From DATJLY01 sp035604615 (GTDB lineage: Bacteria > Pseudomonadota > Alphaproteobacteria > ATCC43930 > CGMCC-115725): a stretch of DNA of 64,000 nt. The position numbers and the translations under genes are program-made. Under the pieces are notes generated by a model. That model did not search any database and was not told where the DNA came from. It worked only from the letters and a program-made list of their open reading frames with translations. The DNA lies in the NCBI GenBank assembly GCA_035604615.1, contig DATNID010000033.1:1-64000 (forward strand), in the 5' to 3' direction. This document shows, one piece after another, positions 1 through 7,380 of this stretch; the first letter of the stretch is position 1; each line of letters starts with the position of its first letter.

Positions 1-112
1 CGCAATCGAGCCAAGGCTTTTGAGCCGCTGCAAGCTCGGCATCTGTCGCATTCCGGGCGCCACATCCGGCGACCACCAACGTCAACAGCGCTACCATTGT
101 TCTTACAATCAT
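1..112 (-). CDS. Small lipoprotein, C-terminus cut by window edge
   Basis: Only the first 37 codons are visible; the gene runs off the left end. They begin MIVRTMVALLTLVVAGC, which has a basic start, a hydrophobic stretch and a lipobox (V-A-G-C, Cys17), so this is a type II signal peptide and the product should be a membrane-anchored lipoprotein. A GGGGAG ribosome binding site lies 8 bases before the ATG. The start overlaps the stop of a possible upstream small gene by ATGA. The mature part seen is about 20 residues and names no family. It could be host DNA flanking the element or a phage-type lysis lipoprotein; the sequence cannot decide. Confidence 0.6.
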   Translation of the reverse strand, partial: MIVRTMVALLTLVVAGCGARNATDAELAAAQKPWLDC

Positions 113-318
113 CTCGCACGCTCCCCGTTGACAGGGTAGCAACGCGGGCTGCGCGCAGCGCCCGGCCCGCCTTGGCATCGAAGCCAGAGGGACCCGCCAA
201 ATTCATTTTCGATGGGACAGACGCACCGTAGGTCGAGCGGGTCCGAGTCCTGCTCGGCAGGACGTGGCGCCGGGATCGGATCGAGGCTCCAGATCGTCGC
301 GTAGGTCATGTCGCACAC
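109..318 (-). CDS. Possible small hypothetical protein (69 aa)
   Basis: An open frame of 69 codons whose stop overlaps the ATG of the lipoprotein gene by four bases (ATGA), an arrangement typical of translational coupling. It opens with GTG, or with ATG three codons later, and neither start has a good ribosome binding site. It contains four cysteines, no signal peptide and no recognisable motif. The overlap is the only positive evidence; it could easily be chance in GC-rich DNA. Confidence 0.25.
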   Translation of the reverse strand: MCDMTYATIWSLDPIPAPRPAEQDSDPLDLRCVCPIENEFGGSLWLRCQGGPGAARSPRCYPVNGERAR

Positions 319-624
319 TGCCGGGGAAATCTCACCGGCGCGTTAATCGGGAAGCCGGCGCTATAGGGCATAGGCGCCAAGTGAGTGGTGGGGATGGCGG
401 GCATCCGCCAGCTTGGCCGCCGAAGAAATGTCATCATCCCAAGCGAGCCGCCAGCCGGCGACGAGGTAACTGGTCGTATCTGGCCGCTAGTCGGGTGCAA
501 TCCTGGGGGGGCATGGAGGCCATTGGGGGGCATCTGTTCTCCTAACGTGGGAAAGTGTCGTTAACTATATCTGACATTCTTATAGGACGGCTGAAACCAA
601 GCCCCCCTATACCCCCCATGCCCC

Positions 625-656
625 ACCCTGACCCGACCCTGACCCGACCCTGCCCG
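625..656. repeat. 11-bp tandem repeat
   Basis: The unit ACCCTGACCCG occurs twice in direct succession (625-635 and 636-646), followed by a third copy that lacks one A (647-656). It is a short GC-rich tandem array next to a palindrome in the non-coding left part of the element. Replication or regulatory function is possible but not shown. Confidence 0.6.
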
Positions 657-665
657 ACACCTCGG

Positions 666-680
666 AACGGGCGGCCCGTT
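666..680. promoter_or_regulatory. Palindrome, possible operator
   Basis: AACGGGC and GCCCGTT form a perfect 7-bp inverted repeat around a single central G. Its size suits a dimeric DNA-binding protein. It lies about 130 bp upstream of a strong promoter candidate. Function unknown. Confidence 0.3.
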
Positions 681-812
681 TCCGTACCTCTGCAATGAAC
701 CATCTCTACCAGCCCGTGAAATAGCAGGATCAGCAATTTCAAGGACTTGGGCGTCCGAAATCCCGTGCTCGTGGTCTATAGAGAAATAACTTTAATTCAC
801 AGCACACGGTTG

Positions 813-841
813 TTGATTTCAGGTTCCACAGCAACTATAAT
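813..841 (+). promoter_or_regulatory. Sigma-70-type promoter candidate
   Basis: TTGATT at 813-818 and a perfect TATAAT at 836-841 are separated by exactly 17 bases, close to the vegetative consensus and unusual in such GC-rich DNA. It faces the terminase-like gene at 957, leaving a leader of about 110 bases that could hold further control elements. Confidence 0.6.
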
Positions 842-956
842 GTGTAACCGTATGTCGGATGGGAAATTGGCAAGAAACGACGGTATCCGCCCTATCGGCG
901 GGGCGCCAGTACCGGCAGTGTGCACAATGCGAGTATAAGCCTAGCAGAGCAGCGTC

Positions 957-1409
957 ATGAGATACCCCACCCCCGAGCAGCGTGCCGGCGCTGCGGCCCA
1001 GCGATCCGGCCCCACCTTCGGCCTTCGCCCCCGTGCTGTGGAGTTTGCCCACCTCTATGCCGAGCACCCGTTCCTCGGTTCTACCAAGGCGGCCCTGATG
1101 GCGGGGTATGCGCGACGTTGCCCCGCCGGCGCCCATGTCCGCGCGAATGAGCTATTGCGCGATCCGAGGGTACGCCGTGCCGTCGCTTACTTCGGCGGCC
1201 GAGCCCTTGCCGAGGCGATGGGGAAAGCGCGCCGCGGCTTGGACCGCATCGCCCAGGACGAAGGCCGCTTCTGGAACACCTGGGACCGTAATGCCTTTGA
1301 CCGCCTGACGAACGAACTCAAGGTCGTCGAGCAGCGCCTAGACCGCCTGGAGGAGACCGAGCGCGCCGCCGAGGGCCGCCGTGGCCTGGAGGACCTTCTG
1401 CCGGTCTAG
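957..1409 (+). CDS. Terminase small subunit-like protein
   Basis: A 150-residue protein. Residues about 24-70 match the N-terminal helix-turn-helix of phage terminase small subunits: an invariant-like segment KAALMAGYA near residue 46 is followed by a stretch ending LLRDPRVRRAV, the usual 'AGY...A..LL..P.V' pattern. The C-terminal third is charged and probably coiled (KVVEQRLDRLEETE). In phages this subunit recognises DNA for packaging and recruits the large ATPase subunit. No large terminase or structural genes lie beside it, which fits a phage satellite that redirects a helper's packaging. It follows the promoter candidate at 813-841. Family assignment is by pattern, not by search. Confidence 0.55.
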   Translation: MRYPTPEQRAGAAAQRSGPTFGLRPRAVEFAHLYAEHPFLGSTKAALMAGYARRCPAGAHVRANELLRDPRVRRAVAYFGGRALAEAMGKARRGLDRIAQDEGRFWNTWDRNAFDRLTNELKVVEQRLDRLEETERAAEGRRGLEDLLPV

Positions 1410-1600
1410 CGGATGATCCGCAAATCGCCCGTGTGGCAAAGCACGACGTACTGGTCGCCTGTTCGGATCAGGTGGAATCCACTCCGCGCTACCAGGGACT
1501 TCAAATACAAAATCGAGCCGTAGTGCCTCACGTTGGCGACGGCGCGACGTACCACGCCACCTTTCTGCGCGGAAGCTGACCCGAACATCTGCGCGTCCAT
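1406..1600 (-). CDS. Small hypothetical protein (64 aa)
   Basis: A 64-residue frame on the opposite strand, overlapping the end of the terminase-like gene by four bases (convergent). GGAGGAG stands directly before the ATG, closer than ideal. The C-terminal half (ARSGFHLIRTGDQYVVLCH) reads like a folded beta-rich peptide, not random GC-rich translation. No family is recognised. It may be a small element-encoded accessory protein; moderate doubt remains whether it is translated. Confidence 0.4.
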   Translation of the reverse strand: MDAQMFGSASAQKGGVVRRAVANVRHYGSILYLKSLVARSGFHLIRTGDQYVVLCHTGDLRIIR

Positions 1601-1758
1601 CTCCTCCGGGCGGACGTGGAACGGTTACTGCGGGAAGTAGCCATGTCCTCCTCCAGTTTTTCGGTTTGACCTAAGAGGCGCGCGGCCTAGCGCCCGGCTG
1701 CATCGGTGTCTAGAGACATCCGCCGTCATCGTCGAAACACCAGCGAAGGCACGACAGC

Positions 1759-1805
1759 AAATCTCCGATTTTGTGTCGCACGAAATTAAATCCGCCGATT
1801 TTGTG
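1759..1805. repeat. Two direct repeats with dyad symmetry (iteron or operator)
   Basis: Two copies of a site sharing CCGATTTTGTG exactly (1765-1775 and 1795-1805) lie 30 bases apart, about three helical turns. Each copy carries its own inverted repeat, AAATC with GATTT, separated by three or four bases. They sit in the gap before the HTH gene at 1890. They are reasonable binding sites for that HTH protein, or iterons of a replication origin for the primase-helicase. Confidence 0.45.
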
Positions 1806-1889
1806 CATCCTCGCGCGCGACATCTGACCGGCCTACTTGTCTCCAGATCAGAGCGGACACTTCCGCTCACCGATTAGAGGAGACAGGCA

Positions 1890-2099
1890 GTGGGCACTCT
1901 CGATCAATACGACACCGAACGCGGCGCCCTGACGCTTGCCGCATTCGGCCGCGAATACCATCTCGGTCAGACCTTCATCTATCAGTTGATAAAGGACGGC
2001 AAACTCCGCGCGGTGAAGGTGGGCCGCCGCACGCTGATCCTGAAACGCGACGCCGAGGCTTGGGTTAAAAGCCTGCCCGAGATGCGAGCGGCATCATGA
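1890..2099 (+). CDS. AlpA/excisionase-type helix-turn-helix protein
   Basis: A 69-residue protein with a MerR-like winged helix of the excisionase family. An N-terminal linker is followed by residues 17-62, where GQTFIYQLIKDGKL is the recognition region and VKVGRRTLILKRDAEAWV the wing and following helix. Such proteins bind DNA to direct excision or to switch on element genes. The start is GTG, chosen because a clear GAGGAG site precedes it by 8-9 bases. Its stop overlaps the next ATG (ATGA), so it heads a tight three-gene unit with the small gene and the primase. Two direct-repeat sites upstream may be its targets. Confidence 0.75.
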   Translation: MGTLDQYDTERGALTLAAFGREYHLGQTFIYQLIKDGKLRAVKVGRRTLILKRDAEAWVKSLPEMRAAS

Positions 2100-2269
2100 C
2101 CACGCGCACCGAAACCCTGCGCCCAGTGCTGCGCGCCGACAGAGGGCCGTGCTGGAAACCAATCCTCGCCGCCCTGGACGAGGGTGTCGGCCTCTTATCG
2201 GCCCGCGACGCTCGACGCCGCAAACTCGGGTTCGATTTGGCCCCGGCGCTTACTGCCGTCGGCCTATGA
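2096..2269 (+). CDS. Small hypothetical protein (57 aa) coupled to the HTH gene
   Basis: A short gene in the gap between the HTH and primase genes. Its ATG overlaps the HTH stop (ATGA), and its TGA at 2267-2269 lies just ahead of the primase start, sharing the GAGGAG that serves the primase. The 57-residue product begins MTTRTETLRPVLRADRGP and contains LLSARDARRRKLGF; no family is recognised. Spacing and coupling on both sides argue that it is translated. It may be a small adaptor of the replication module, but that is speculation. Confidence 0.5.
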   Translation: MTTRTETLRPVLRADRGPCWKPILAALDEGVGLLSARDARRRKLGFDLAPALTAVGL

Positions 2270-2281
2270 GGAGTACGTGTT

Positions 2282-5278
2282 ATGGACGGATCACGCCCTC
2301 CAGTCGTCACAGACGATGATCTGCGCGCCGCCTTCACCGAGTTCGGCGCGCAACGTTGCCGCGCGGCCGTTGACAAGGTGATAAGTGAGAACGCGATCCG
2401 TAGCCTGCGCGAGATACCGCAGGCGAAGCGTGCTGAATTTCTCGCTGTGCTGCATCAGAACTTTGTCGCCGAGGGCACCGAGTTCGGCGGTCCCGATCCA
2501 AGCGGCCTTGGGCGGCAATCCCCCTCTGCTTCGCCCGAATGTGCGGCCGACGAGCACGCCGTCGGAGAACCGAAAGCGGATCTCGGCGAAGGCGAGCGCA
2601 TGTCAGCGAATGAAAGTCTCGAGCCCGACAAGACTTCGTTCACCGAATGGTTTGAGGCGCACTATGCGCGCCGCGCCGTCGCCGAGGAACATGTTCGCCA
2701 GTTGACGGGCGATGCTGGCGCACCCGTCGAGTTCCGTGCGACCTATCGATACGATGATAGCCCGCTCTACTCGACAAAGTGCTTCTATGGGACCGTGCGC
2801 CAGCATTGGGTAGAGATCGGCAACCTCAACCGCGACCGTTACGACATCAGCATCGTACCGAACCCCGGCCGCACTGATGGCAAGGCGAGTGCCCATAGCC
2901 GCCAGGAGTTCACGGCCGTCCGCGTCGTCGCCCTGGAGATGGACCGCCTGCCGGCGCAGTGGCACCTCGCACCGTCCTTCATCGTCGGCACCTCGCCCGG
3001 CCGCGGTCATGCCTATTGGCGTGTGACTGGCATCACCCCGACCGAGTTCAACACAATCCAGAAGCGCGCGCACCTGCACTATGGCGACGCGACAACGACC
3101 GGATGCAGCGATCCCGAAGGGCTCGGCATTCATCACCCGCTGCGCCTCGCCGGCACAGTTCGTTTCAAACCCGGTCAGGCGGCGAACGTCGTCACCATCG
3201 AGCCCAGCGCCAATGGCATTTACTCGTGCGAGCAGTTCCTTGCCGGCCTGCCCGATATAACGCCCGAGCCCGAGCGCGCCGCGGGCGAGAAGTCAGCCGA
3301 GGCGGTGAAGATGACCGTCGCGCAATTCGTCGCCGCGGCAACCTGCATCTCGCCGATGTTCAACAGCAGCGCGCCGACCGGCTACGACGCCAGCAAAATG
3401 AAGTTCCCATTCGGCTGGGGCATGAATGAATGGGTGGGGTTCACGAAGCTGTTGCTCGACGAGGACAAGATCGCGCTCGCCGGCGACGGTGCCGAAGACT
3501 TCGACCGCTTGGCCTTTGTATTCCAGTGGTCGTCGGGCGAAGCGTGGAATGCCGCGCATCCCGACGCGCCAGTACACCCCAACTGTCCCGCCGATCATGA
3601 CGCACTGTTGAAGCGCTTGGGCGAAACGGCGACGACCGGCGAAGTCTATCACGGCGGCACCTTCATCGCGCTCGCCTGCGCTTGCGGATACGAAGGCGAG
3701 TTCGGATCGCGCCCGGTCATTTGTGTTCGCGGTGGTGATCTGGAGCAAGTGGTCGATGCGGCCGAAACGGCACTGATCGAGCATGACGCGCCGATCTACC
3801 AGCGTGGTCAATCTCTGGTGCTGCCTGGACGTGTCGTTGTGGAGGTGCATGACGGCGCCCCGACCGAGGCGTTCCTCCTGGTCAACGTCACCGAGCCGAC
3901 GGTAATCGAGACGCTGACCAGTGCCGCAAAATTCCAGAAGTGGAATGAGCGCAAGAAAGGATGGAAAACGGCAGACTGTCCGCCGATGGTTGCAAAGGCG
4001 CTCCTCGCGCGCGTCGGCCGCTGGCGCGCAAAGCCCCTCCTCGGCACGACCGATATTCCGCTGCTGCGCCGCGACGGCACCCTGCACACCGAACCCGGTT
4101 ACGACGCGCAGACTGGAATGTTCTGCCATCCGGGCGGATATGTGTTACCGCCGATCCCAGATAAGCCGACGAAAGCCGATGCCGGGGTGGCACTGAAGGT
4201 GTTTGACGATCTGATCGGAGAGTTCCCGTTTGTGGCGGACGCCGACAAGGCCGTGGCAATCGCGGCATTCCTGACGGGCCTGATCCGCCGTACGTTGCCG
4301 ACGGCACCGTTGTTCCTGTTCGGTGCGCCAGCGCCCGGATCGGGAAAAGGACTCCTTTGCGATACGATCTCTATCGTCACATGCGGCCGTGCCGTCGGCA
4401 CGAAGACCTTCAATCCAAACTCGGTCGAGATGGAGAAGGTTCTCGCGTCGGCGCTGCTGGCGGGGCACGAAGTGCTTCATATCGACAACGTGTCGGCCGC
4501 GCTGACCGGGGACTTATTCGCTTCACTTCTGACGCAAGAGCACATGTCAATCCGCATCCTCGGTCAGACCAAGGAAGTCAGTCTGCCGACAAATGCCCTG
4601 ATACTGGCGAACGGCAACAACGCCCATGCCGCTGCGGACCTGACGCGCCGCGTCGTGCAGTGCTACATCGACCCGAAATGCGAGACGCCCAACACGCGCC
4701 ACTTTGAGTTCGACCCCAAGGATCGCGCCAAGGAAAACCGTGGGAAGTTCATTGCCGCGGGGCTCACCATCGTCCGCGCCTATATCGCGGCCGGCGAACC
4801 CGAGGTGGGCGGCGAGAATTTCGGGTCCTATGTTACGTGGTGCAAGCGTGTCCGCGACCCGCTCATTTGGCTCGGGCTCCCCGACATTCAAAAAACGAGC
4901 CCGGCCGGAACGGCGGCCGATCCTGCGCGCGAACGCAACCTCGCTGTTCTTAAAGGGTGGCACGATGCCGTCGGCATCGGCTGTGAGGTGACAACGAAGA
5001 AAATTCTGGAGATGGCAGCCCAAGCCGCGCAGCACGGCAAGCCCGAGTTTAAAGATGCGCTCGCCGAGGTTGCGCCACCTCCATTCAACAGCGGACAGAT
5101 TGCCGACGCGCAGAAGTTGGGCTACTGGCTCCGCGATAATCAGAACGCGGTAGTCGGCGGCTATCACGTGGTGAAGGCCGGGATCAGCGCAGGCTCGCCA
5201 CGTTGGCGCCTGGAGCAAGCCGAAGGTGCCGGCGAAAGCCGTGAGGGCCTGGAGGACGTTTTTACGAGTTTGCCATGA
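2282..5278 (+). CDS. Phage/plasmid-type primase-helicase
   Basis: A 998-residue replication protein. Residues about 140-320 resemble RepB-like/archaeo-eukaryotic-type primase domains (SFIVGTSPGRGHAYWRV; HHPLRLAGTVRFKPG). The C-terminal half is a P-loop helicase-like module: Walker A FGAPAPGSGKGLL at about 680-692, Walker B-like LHIDNV near 730, and a sensor-1-like ALILANGNN near 773. This is followed by the segment RDPLIWLGLPDI that is common in prophage primases. Such proteins prime and unwind DNA for autonomous replication of an excised element. A GAGGAG site lies 8 bases before the ATG. It is third in the unit 1890-5278, and the next gene is convergent. No holder of a separate origin-binding role is seen, so the repeats at 1759-1805 are candidates for the origin. 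Confidence 0.75.
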   Translation: MDGSRPPVVTDDDLRAAFTEFGAQRCRAAVDKVISENAIRSLREIPQAKRAEFLAVLHQNFVAEGTEFGGPDPSGLGRQSPSASPECAADEHAVGEPKADLGEGERMSANESLEPDKTSFTEWFEAHYARRAVAEEHVRQLTGDAGAPVEFRATYRYDDSPLYSTKCFYGTVRQHWVEIGNLNRDRYDISIVPNPGRTDGKASAHSRQEFTAVRVVALEMDRLPAQWHLAPSFIVGTSPGRGHAYWRVTGITPTEFNTIQKRAHLHYGDATTTGCSDPEGLGIHHPLRLAGTVRFKPGQAANVVTIEPSANGIYSCEQFLAGLPDITPEPERAAGEKSAEAVKMTVAQFVAAATCISPMFNSSAPTGYDASKMKFPFGWGMNEWVGFTKLLLDEDKIALAGDGAEDFDRLAFVFQWSSGEAWNAAHPDAPVHPNCPADHDALLKRLGETATTGEVYHGGTFIALACACGYEGEFGSRPVICVRGGDLEQVVDAAETALIEHDAPIYQRGQSLVLPGRVVVEVHDGAPTEAFLLVNVTEPTVIETLTSAAKFQKWNERKKGWKTADCPPMVAKALLARVGRWRAKPLLGTTDIPLLRRDGTLHTEPGYDAQTGMFCHPGGYVLPPIPDKPTKADAGVALKVFDDLIGEFPFVADADKAVAIAAFLTGLIRRTLPTAPLFLFGAPAPGSGKGLLCDTISIVTCGRAVGTKTFNPNSVEMEKVLASALLAGHEVLHIDNVSAALTGDLFASLLTQEHMSIRILGQTKEVSLPTNALILANGNNAHAAADLTRRVVQCYIDPKCETPNTRHFEFDPKDRAKENRGKFIAAGLTIVRAYIAAGEPEVGGENFGSYVTWCKRVRDPLIWLGLPDIQKTSPAGTAADPARERNLAVLKGWHDAVGIGCEVTTKKILEMAAQAAQHGKPEFKDALAEVAPPPFNSGQIADAQKLGYWLRDNQNAVVGGYHVVKAGISAGSPRWRLEQAEGAGESREGLEDVFTSLP

Positions 5279-5419
5279 TGCCCGGCTCCGCTGTCCGCAG
5301 TCAGCCGAATCTGGATTTGAACCCGCCGAGCGGTGAAGTGGTCGAAATCGACCTTCAGGGAACGCCGTGTAGCGCGATCTCGCCCTCGGGCCACACCAAC
5401 CTACCCGACGGCGAATTGC

Positions 5420-5857
5420 TCACGTACGGCGATTTCTGGAACCCGCGCGTTGCTGACCCTTCAACAAGCGGTGTAGCGTTCGCTCGACACTCGCGTCGCT
5501 CGCGCCGATCCCCTCGTGTTTGTGCAAGTAGCGCGCGACGCCGCGAACGCTGGCGCCCAGGCCGCCGACGGCCATCTTCAAATCGTAGGCAGTCAGCATG
5601 TGCAGGTGATCGAGCGTCGTCTTTTTGCTGCGCGGTCGGCCTCGACCTCGCGCCGGCAGTAGTGCGACGATCTGGGCCGCCGAGGGAATGTCGGCGAGGA
5701 TCGCCCGCGCTTTTGTCTCGCTGCCAGTCACCTCGGCGATTGCCGCGAGCAGCGCCTTCGCCGCATCGGCCGGGGTCATGCCAGTTTCGCGGACCCAACC
5801 ATTGGAGCCAGGAAACAGGTCCGCGACCGCTTGGGAATATCGCCCGCGTCGGATCAT
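5420..5857 (-). CDS. Hypothetical protein downstream of integrase (145 aa)
   Basis: The start is the ATG that overlaps the integrase stop by four bases (ATGA), so the two are translationally coupled. The product is 145 residues. The N-terminal part is helical and alanine-rich, a basic segment RGRGRPRSKKTT lies near the centre, and the C-terminal helical region (VRGVARYLHKHEG, then ASVERTLHRLLKG) reads like a DNA-binding helix-turn-helix. No family is recognised. A role with the integrase, for example directionality or repression, is plausible from position only. Confidence 0.55.
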   Translation of the reverse strand: MIRRGRYSQAVADLFPGSNGWVRETGMTPADAAKALLAAIAEVTGSETKARAILADIPSAAQIVALLPARGRGRPRSKKTTLDHLHMLTAYDLKMAVGGLGASVRGVARYLHKHEGIGASDASVERTLHRLLKGQQRAGSRNRRT

Positions 5858-7110
5858 GTGCCGACGGCCCTCTGCATTGCGACAACCTTCGCACCTGTCG
5901 CTGGCATGGCGCAGAACGTCGCCCACTGATCGGCGAGGGCGCGGCGCTTCTCAAACAGATCGCCGCGGCGATAGGCCGCCTCCACCTTGTCGCCAACGGC
6001 ATGGGCGAGCGCCATCTCGGCAACCTCGCTCGGGAAGTTGGTCCTTTCGGCGCACCAATCACGGAATGTGGAGCGGAACCCGTGGGCGGTCAGATCGTCG
6101 CGCTTCATGCGTCGCAACAGCATCAGCATCGCCATATTCGAGAGGGGCTTGGTCATGCCGATGCCCGTAAACACGAAGGCGTCGCCCGTCTCGCCGTCCC
6201 GGTCATCGGGCTTCAACCCCTCCAGGATTTCGACGGCACGCGCCGACAGCGGCACGCGATGCTCGCGCCCGGCCTTCATGCGCTCGCCCGGCACGGTCCA
6301 TACCTTCTCCTCCAGATCGAACTCGCGCCAGCGGGCTCCAATCACCTCGCCCGTTCGCGCCGCGGTCAGGATGGCAAACTCAAGCGCACGTGCGGCGGTG
6401 CCATTTTCTGCGCGCAACGTCGCCATGAAGCCCGGCAGGTCGTCATAGGGCAGGGCGGCATGGTGCTCGACGCGCTGCACCTTCGACCGCGCGGGCAACA
6501 GCTTGTCGAGATGCCCACGCCAACGGGCCGGGTTCTCGCCGTCGCGGTAGCCGCGAACCCTCGCCCAATCCAGCACAGCCTCAACACGGCCGCGCAATCG
6601 GCTCGCCGTCTCGGGCTTCCTGGTCCAGATCGGCTCCAGCACCTTCAATACGAGCCCCGTGTCAACGTCCTGCACGGCGAGGGCGCCGATCACCGGCTCG
6701 GCATAGGTTGCGAGCGTCGCCTCCCACTGCCCAGCGTGCTTCACGTTGCGCCAGCCGGCGCGGTGCGCGGCGATGTACCTCTCGGCCGCATCCTTGAACG
6801 TCACGGACTTTGCCGCCTCGGCGCGCAGAGAAGCCCGCGCAGAGGCACGCGCGGCGAGGGGATCGTGACCCTCGGCCTTCTGACGACGCGCCTCTGCGGC
6901 CTTCTCTCTCGCCCGCTGGAGTGAAATCTCGGGGTACTTGCCGAGCCCCATCTCATGCGGCTTGCGATCCTGCATGTAGCGAAACACCCACGACCGCGCC
7001 GTCGGCGATTGCACGCGCAACCACAATCCGCCGCCATCGCAGTACATGCCCGGCTTGCGCGCCAGCTTCTCGACGGCGAGCGCCTTCAACCTCTCTATCG
7101 CGTGGCCCAT
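5854..7110 (-). CDS. Tyrosine-type site-specific integrase (P4-like, DUF4102 N-terminus)
   Basis: A 418-residue integrase that cuts and rejoins attachment sites. The N-terminal arm-binding DUF4102 domain spans about 1-95 (DGGGLWLRVQ; MGLGKYPEISLQRAREKA), a core-binding domain about 105-200, and the catalytic domain 215-400. Catalytic residues are present: Arg252 in TAARTGEV, His343 and Arg346 in HGFR, His370 in ALAHAVGDK and the nucleophile Tyr380 in AAYRRGD. The ATG at 7110 is preferred over a TTG 10 codons upstream because GAGGT precedes it. The gene reads inward from the element's right end. A palindrome with an AT core (7196-7222) lies 86 bases upstream. The ORF is intact, so the element may still be mobile. 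Confidence 0.9.
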   Translation of the reverse strand: MGHAIERLKALAVEKLARKPGMYCDGGGLWLRVQSPTARSWVFRYMQDRKPHEMGLGKYPEISLQRAREKAAEARRQKAEGHDPLAARASARASLRAEAAKSVTFKDAAERYIAAHRAGWRNVKHAGQWEATLATYAEPVIGALAVQDVDTGLVLKVLEPIWTRKPETASRLRGRVEAVLDWARVRGYRDGENPARWRGHLDKLLPARSKVQRVEHHAALPYDDLPGFMATLRAENGTAARALEFAILTAARTGEVIGARWREFDLEEKVWTVPGERMKAGREHRVPLSARAVEILEGLKPDDRDGETGDAFVFTGIGMTKPLSNMAMLMLLRRMKRDDLTAHGFRSTFRDWCAERTNFPSEVAEMALAHAVGDKVEAAYRRGDLFEKRRALADQWATFCAMPATGAKVVAMQRAVGT

Positions 7111-7195
7111 GTGCACCTCGGTCCAGCAATCATCCCACAAACATGGTGCGGATGCTGGCGCATGTCAATGAAGGTATGCGAAGAATGTATAGTTA

Positions 7196-7222
7196 AGAAG
7201 TCCCCTATATATGGGCACTTCT
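7196..7222. repeat. Att-like palindrome upstream of integrase
   Basis: Arms AGAAGTCCCC and GGGCACTTCT are complementary at 9 of 10 positions around a 7-base AT core (TATATAT). This is the architecture of a tyrosine-recombinase core site. It sits between the integrase start and the first host-like gene, where an attachment site would be expected. It could instead be an operator or a weak hairpin terminator; the other end of the element is not identified, so no matching copy can be checked. Confidence 0.35.
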
Positions 7223-7286
7223 CAATGGTTGGCGACGAAAGGCGAATGCTTGCAAAGGGAATGAAAGCGGATGTCCCCTCCGCCAC

Positions 7287-7380
7287 CCTGCTTCGCGCTG
7301 ACGCGCTTCGCAGGATTTTCTTGACCCTCAATTGCGAAGCAGGATGCCCTCCGAAGCCATTGGCGAAGGAGGGCTTTTCT
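7287..7380 (+). terminator. Nested hairpins, the last with a T-run
   Basis: CCTGCTTCGC (7287-7296) and GCGAAGCAGG (7334-7343) are perfect inverted repeats. They are followed by GCCCTCC (7346-7352) and GGAGGGC (7368-7374) with an inner GCC/GGC pair and then TTTTCT. The second hairpin looks like a rho-independent terminator. From memory, similar GAAGC-rich hairpins precede GIY-YIG nuclease genes in rhizobia-like genomes, and a GIY-YIG-like start follows here. The rest of 7111-7492 shows no gene. Confidence 0.45.

Larger units (their letters stand above)
319..812. other. Stretch without a convincing gene
   Basis: About 500 bases in which no open frame shows protein-like composition, a ribosome binding site or a known motif on either strand. 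It holds a GC-rich tandem repeat (625-656) and a palindrome (666-680), and otherwise homopolymeric G or C runs around 507-530 and 601-624. It is probably the non-coding left part of the integrated element. Confidence 0.5.

Noticed and set aside
1625..1870. 81-codon minus-strand frame before the HTH gene
   Set aside because: No ribosome binding site or protein-like pattern, and it covers the AT-richer repeat region that looks regulatory.
5275..6924. Long plus-strand open frame (549 codons) across the integrase
   Set aside because: Antisense shadow of the integrase and its neighbour; only its first 50 or so codons are protein-like, and the opposite strand has full catalytic motifs.
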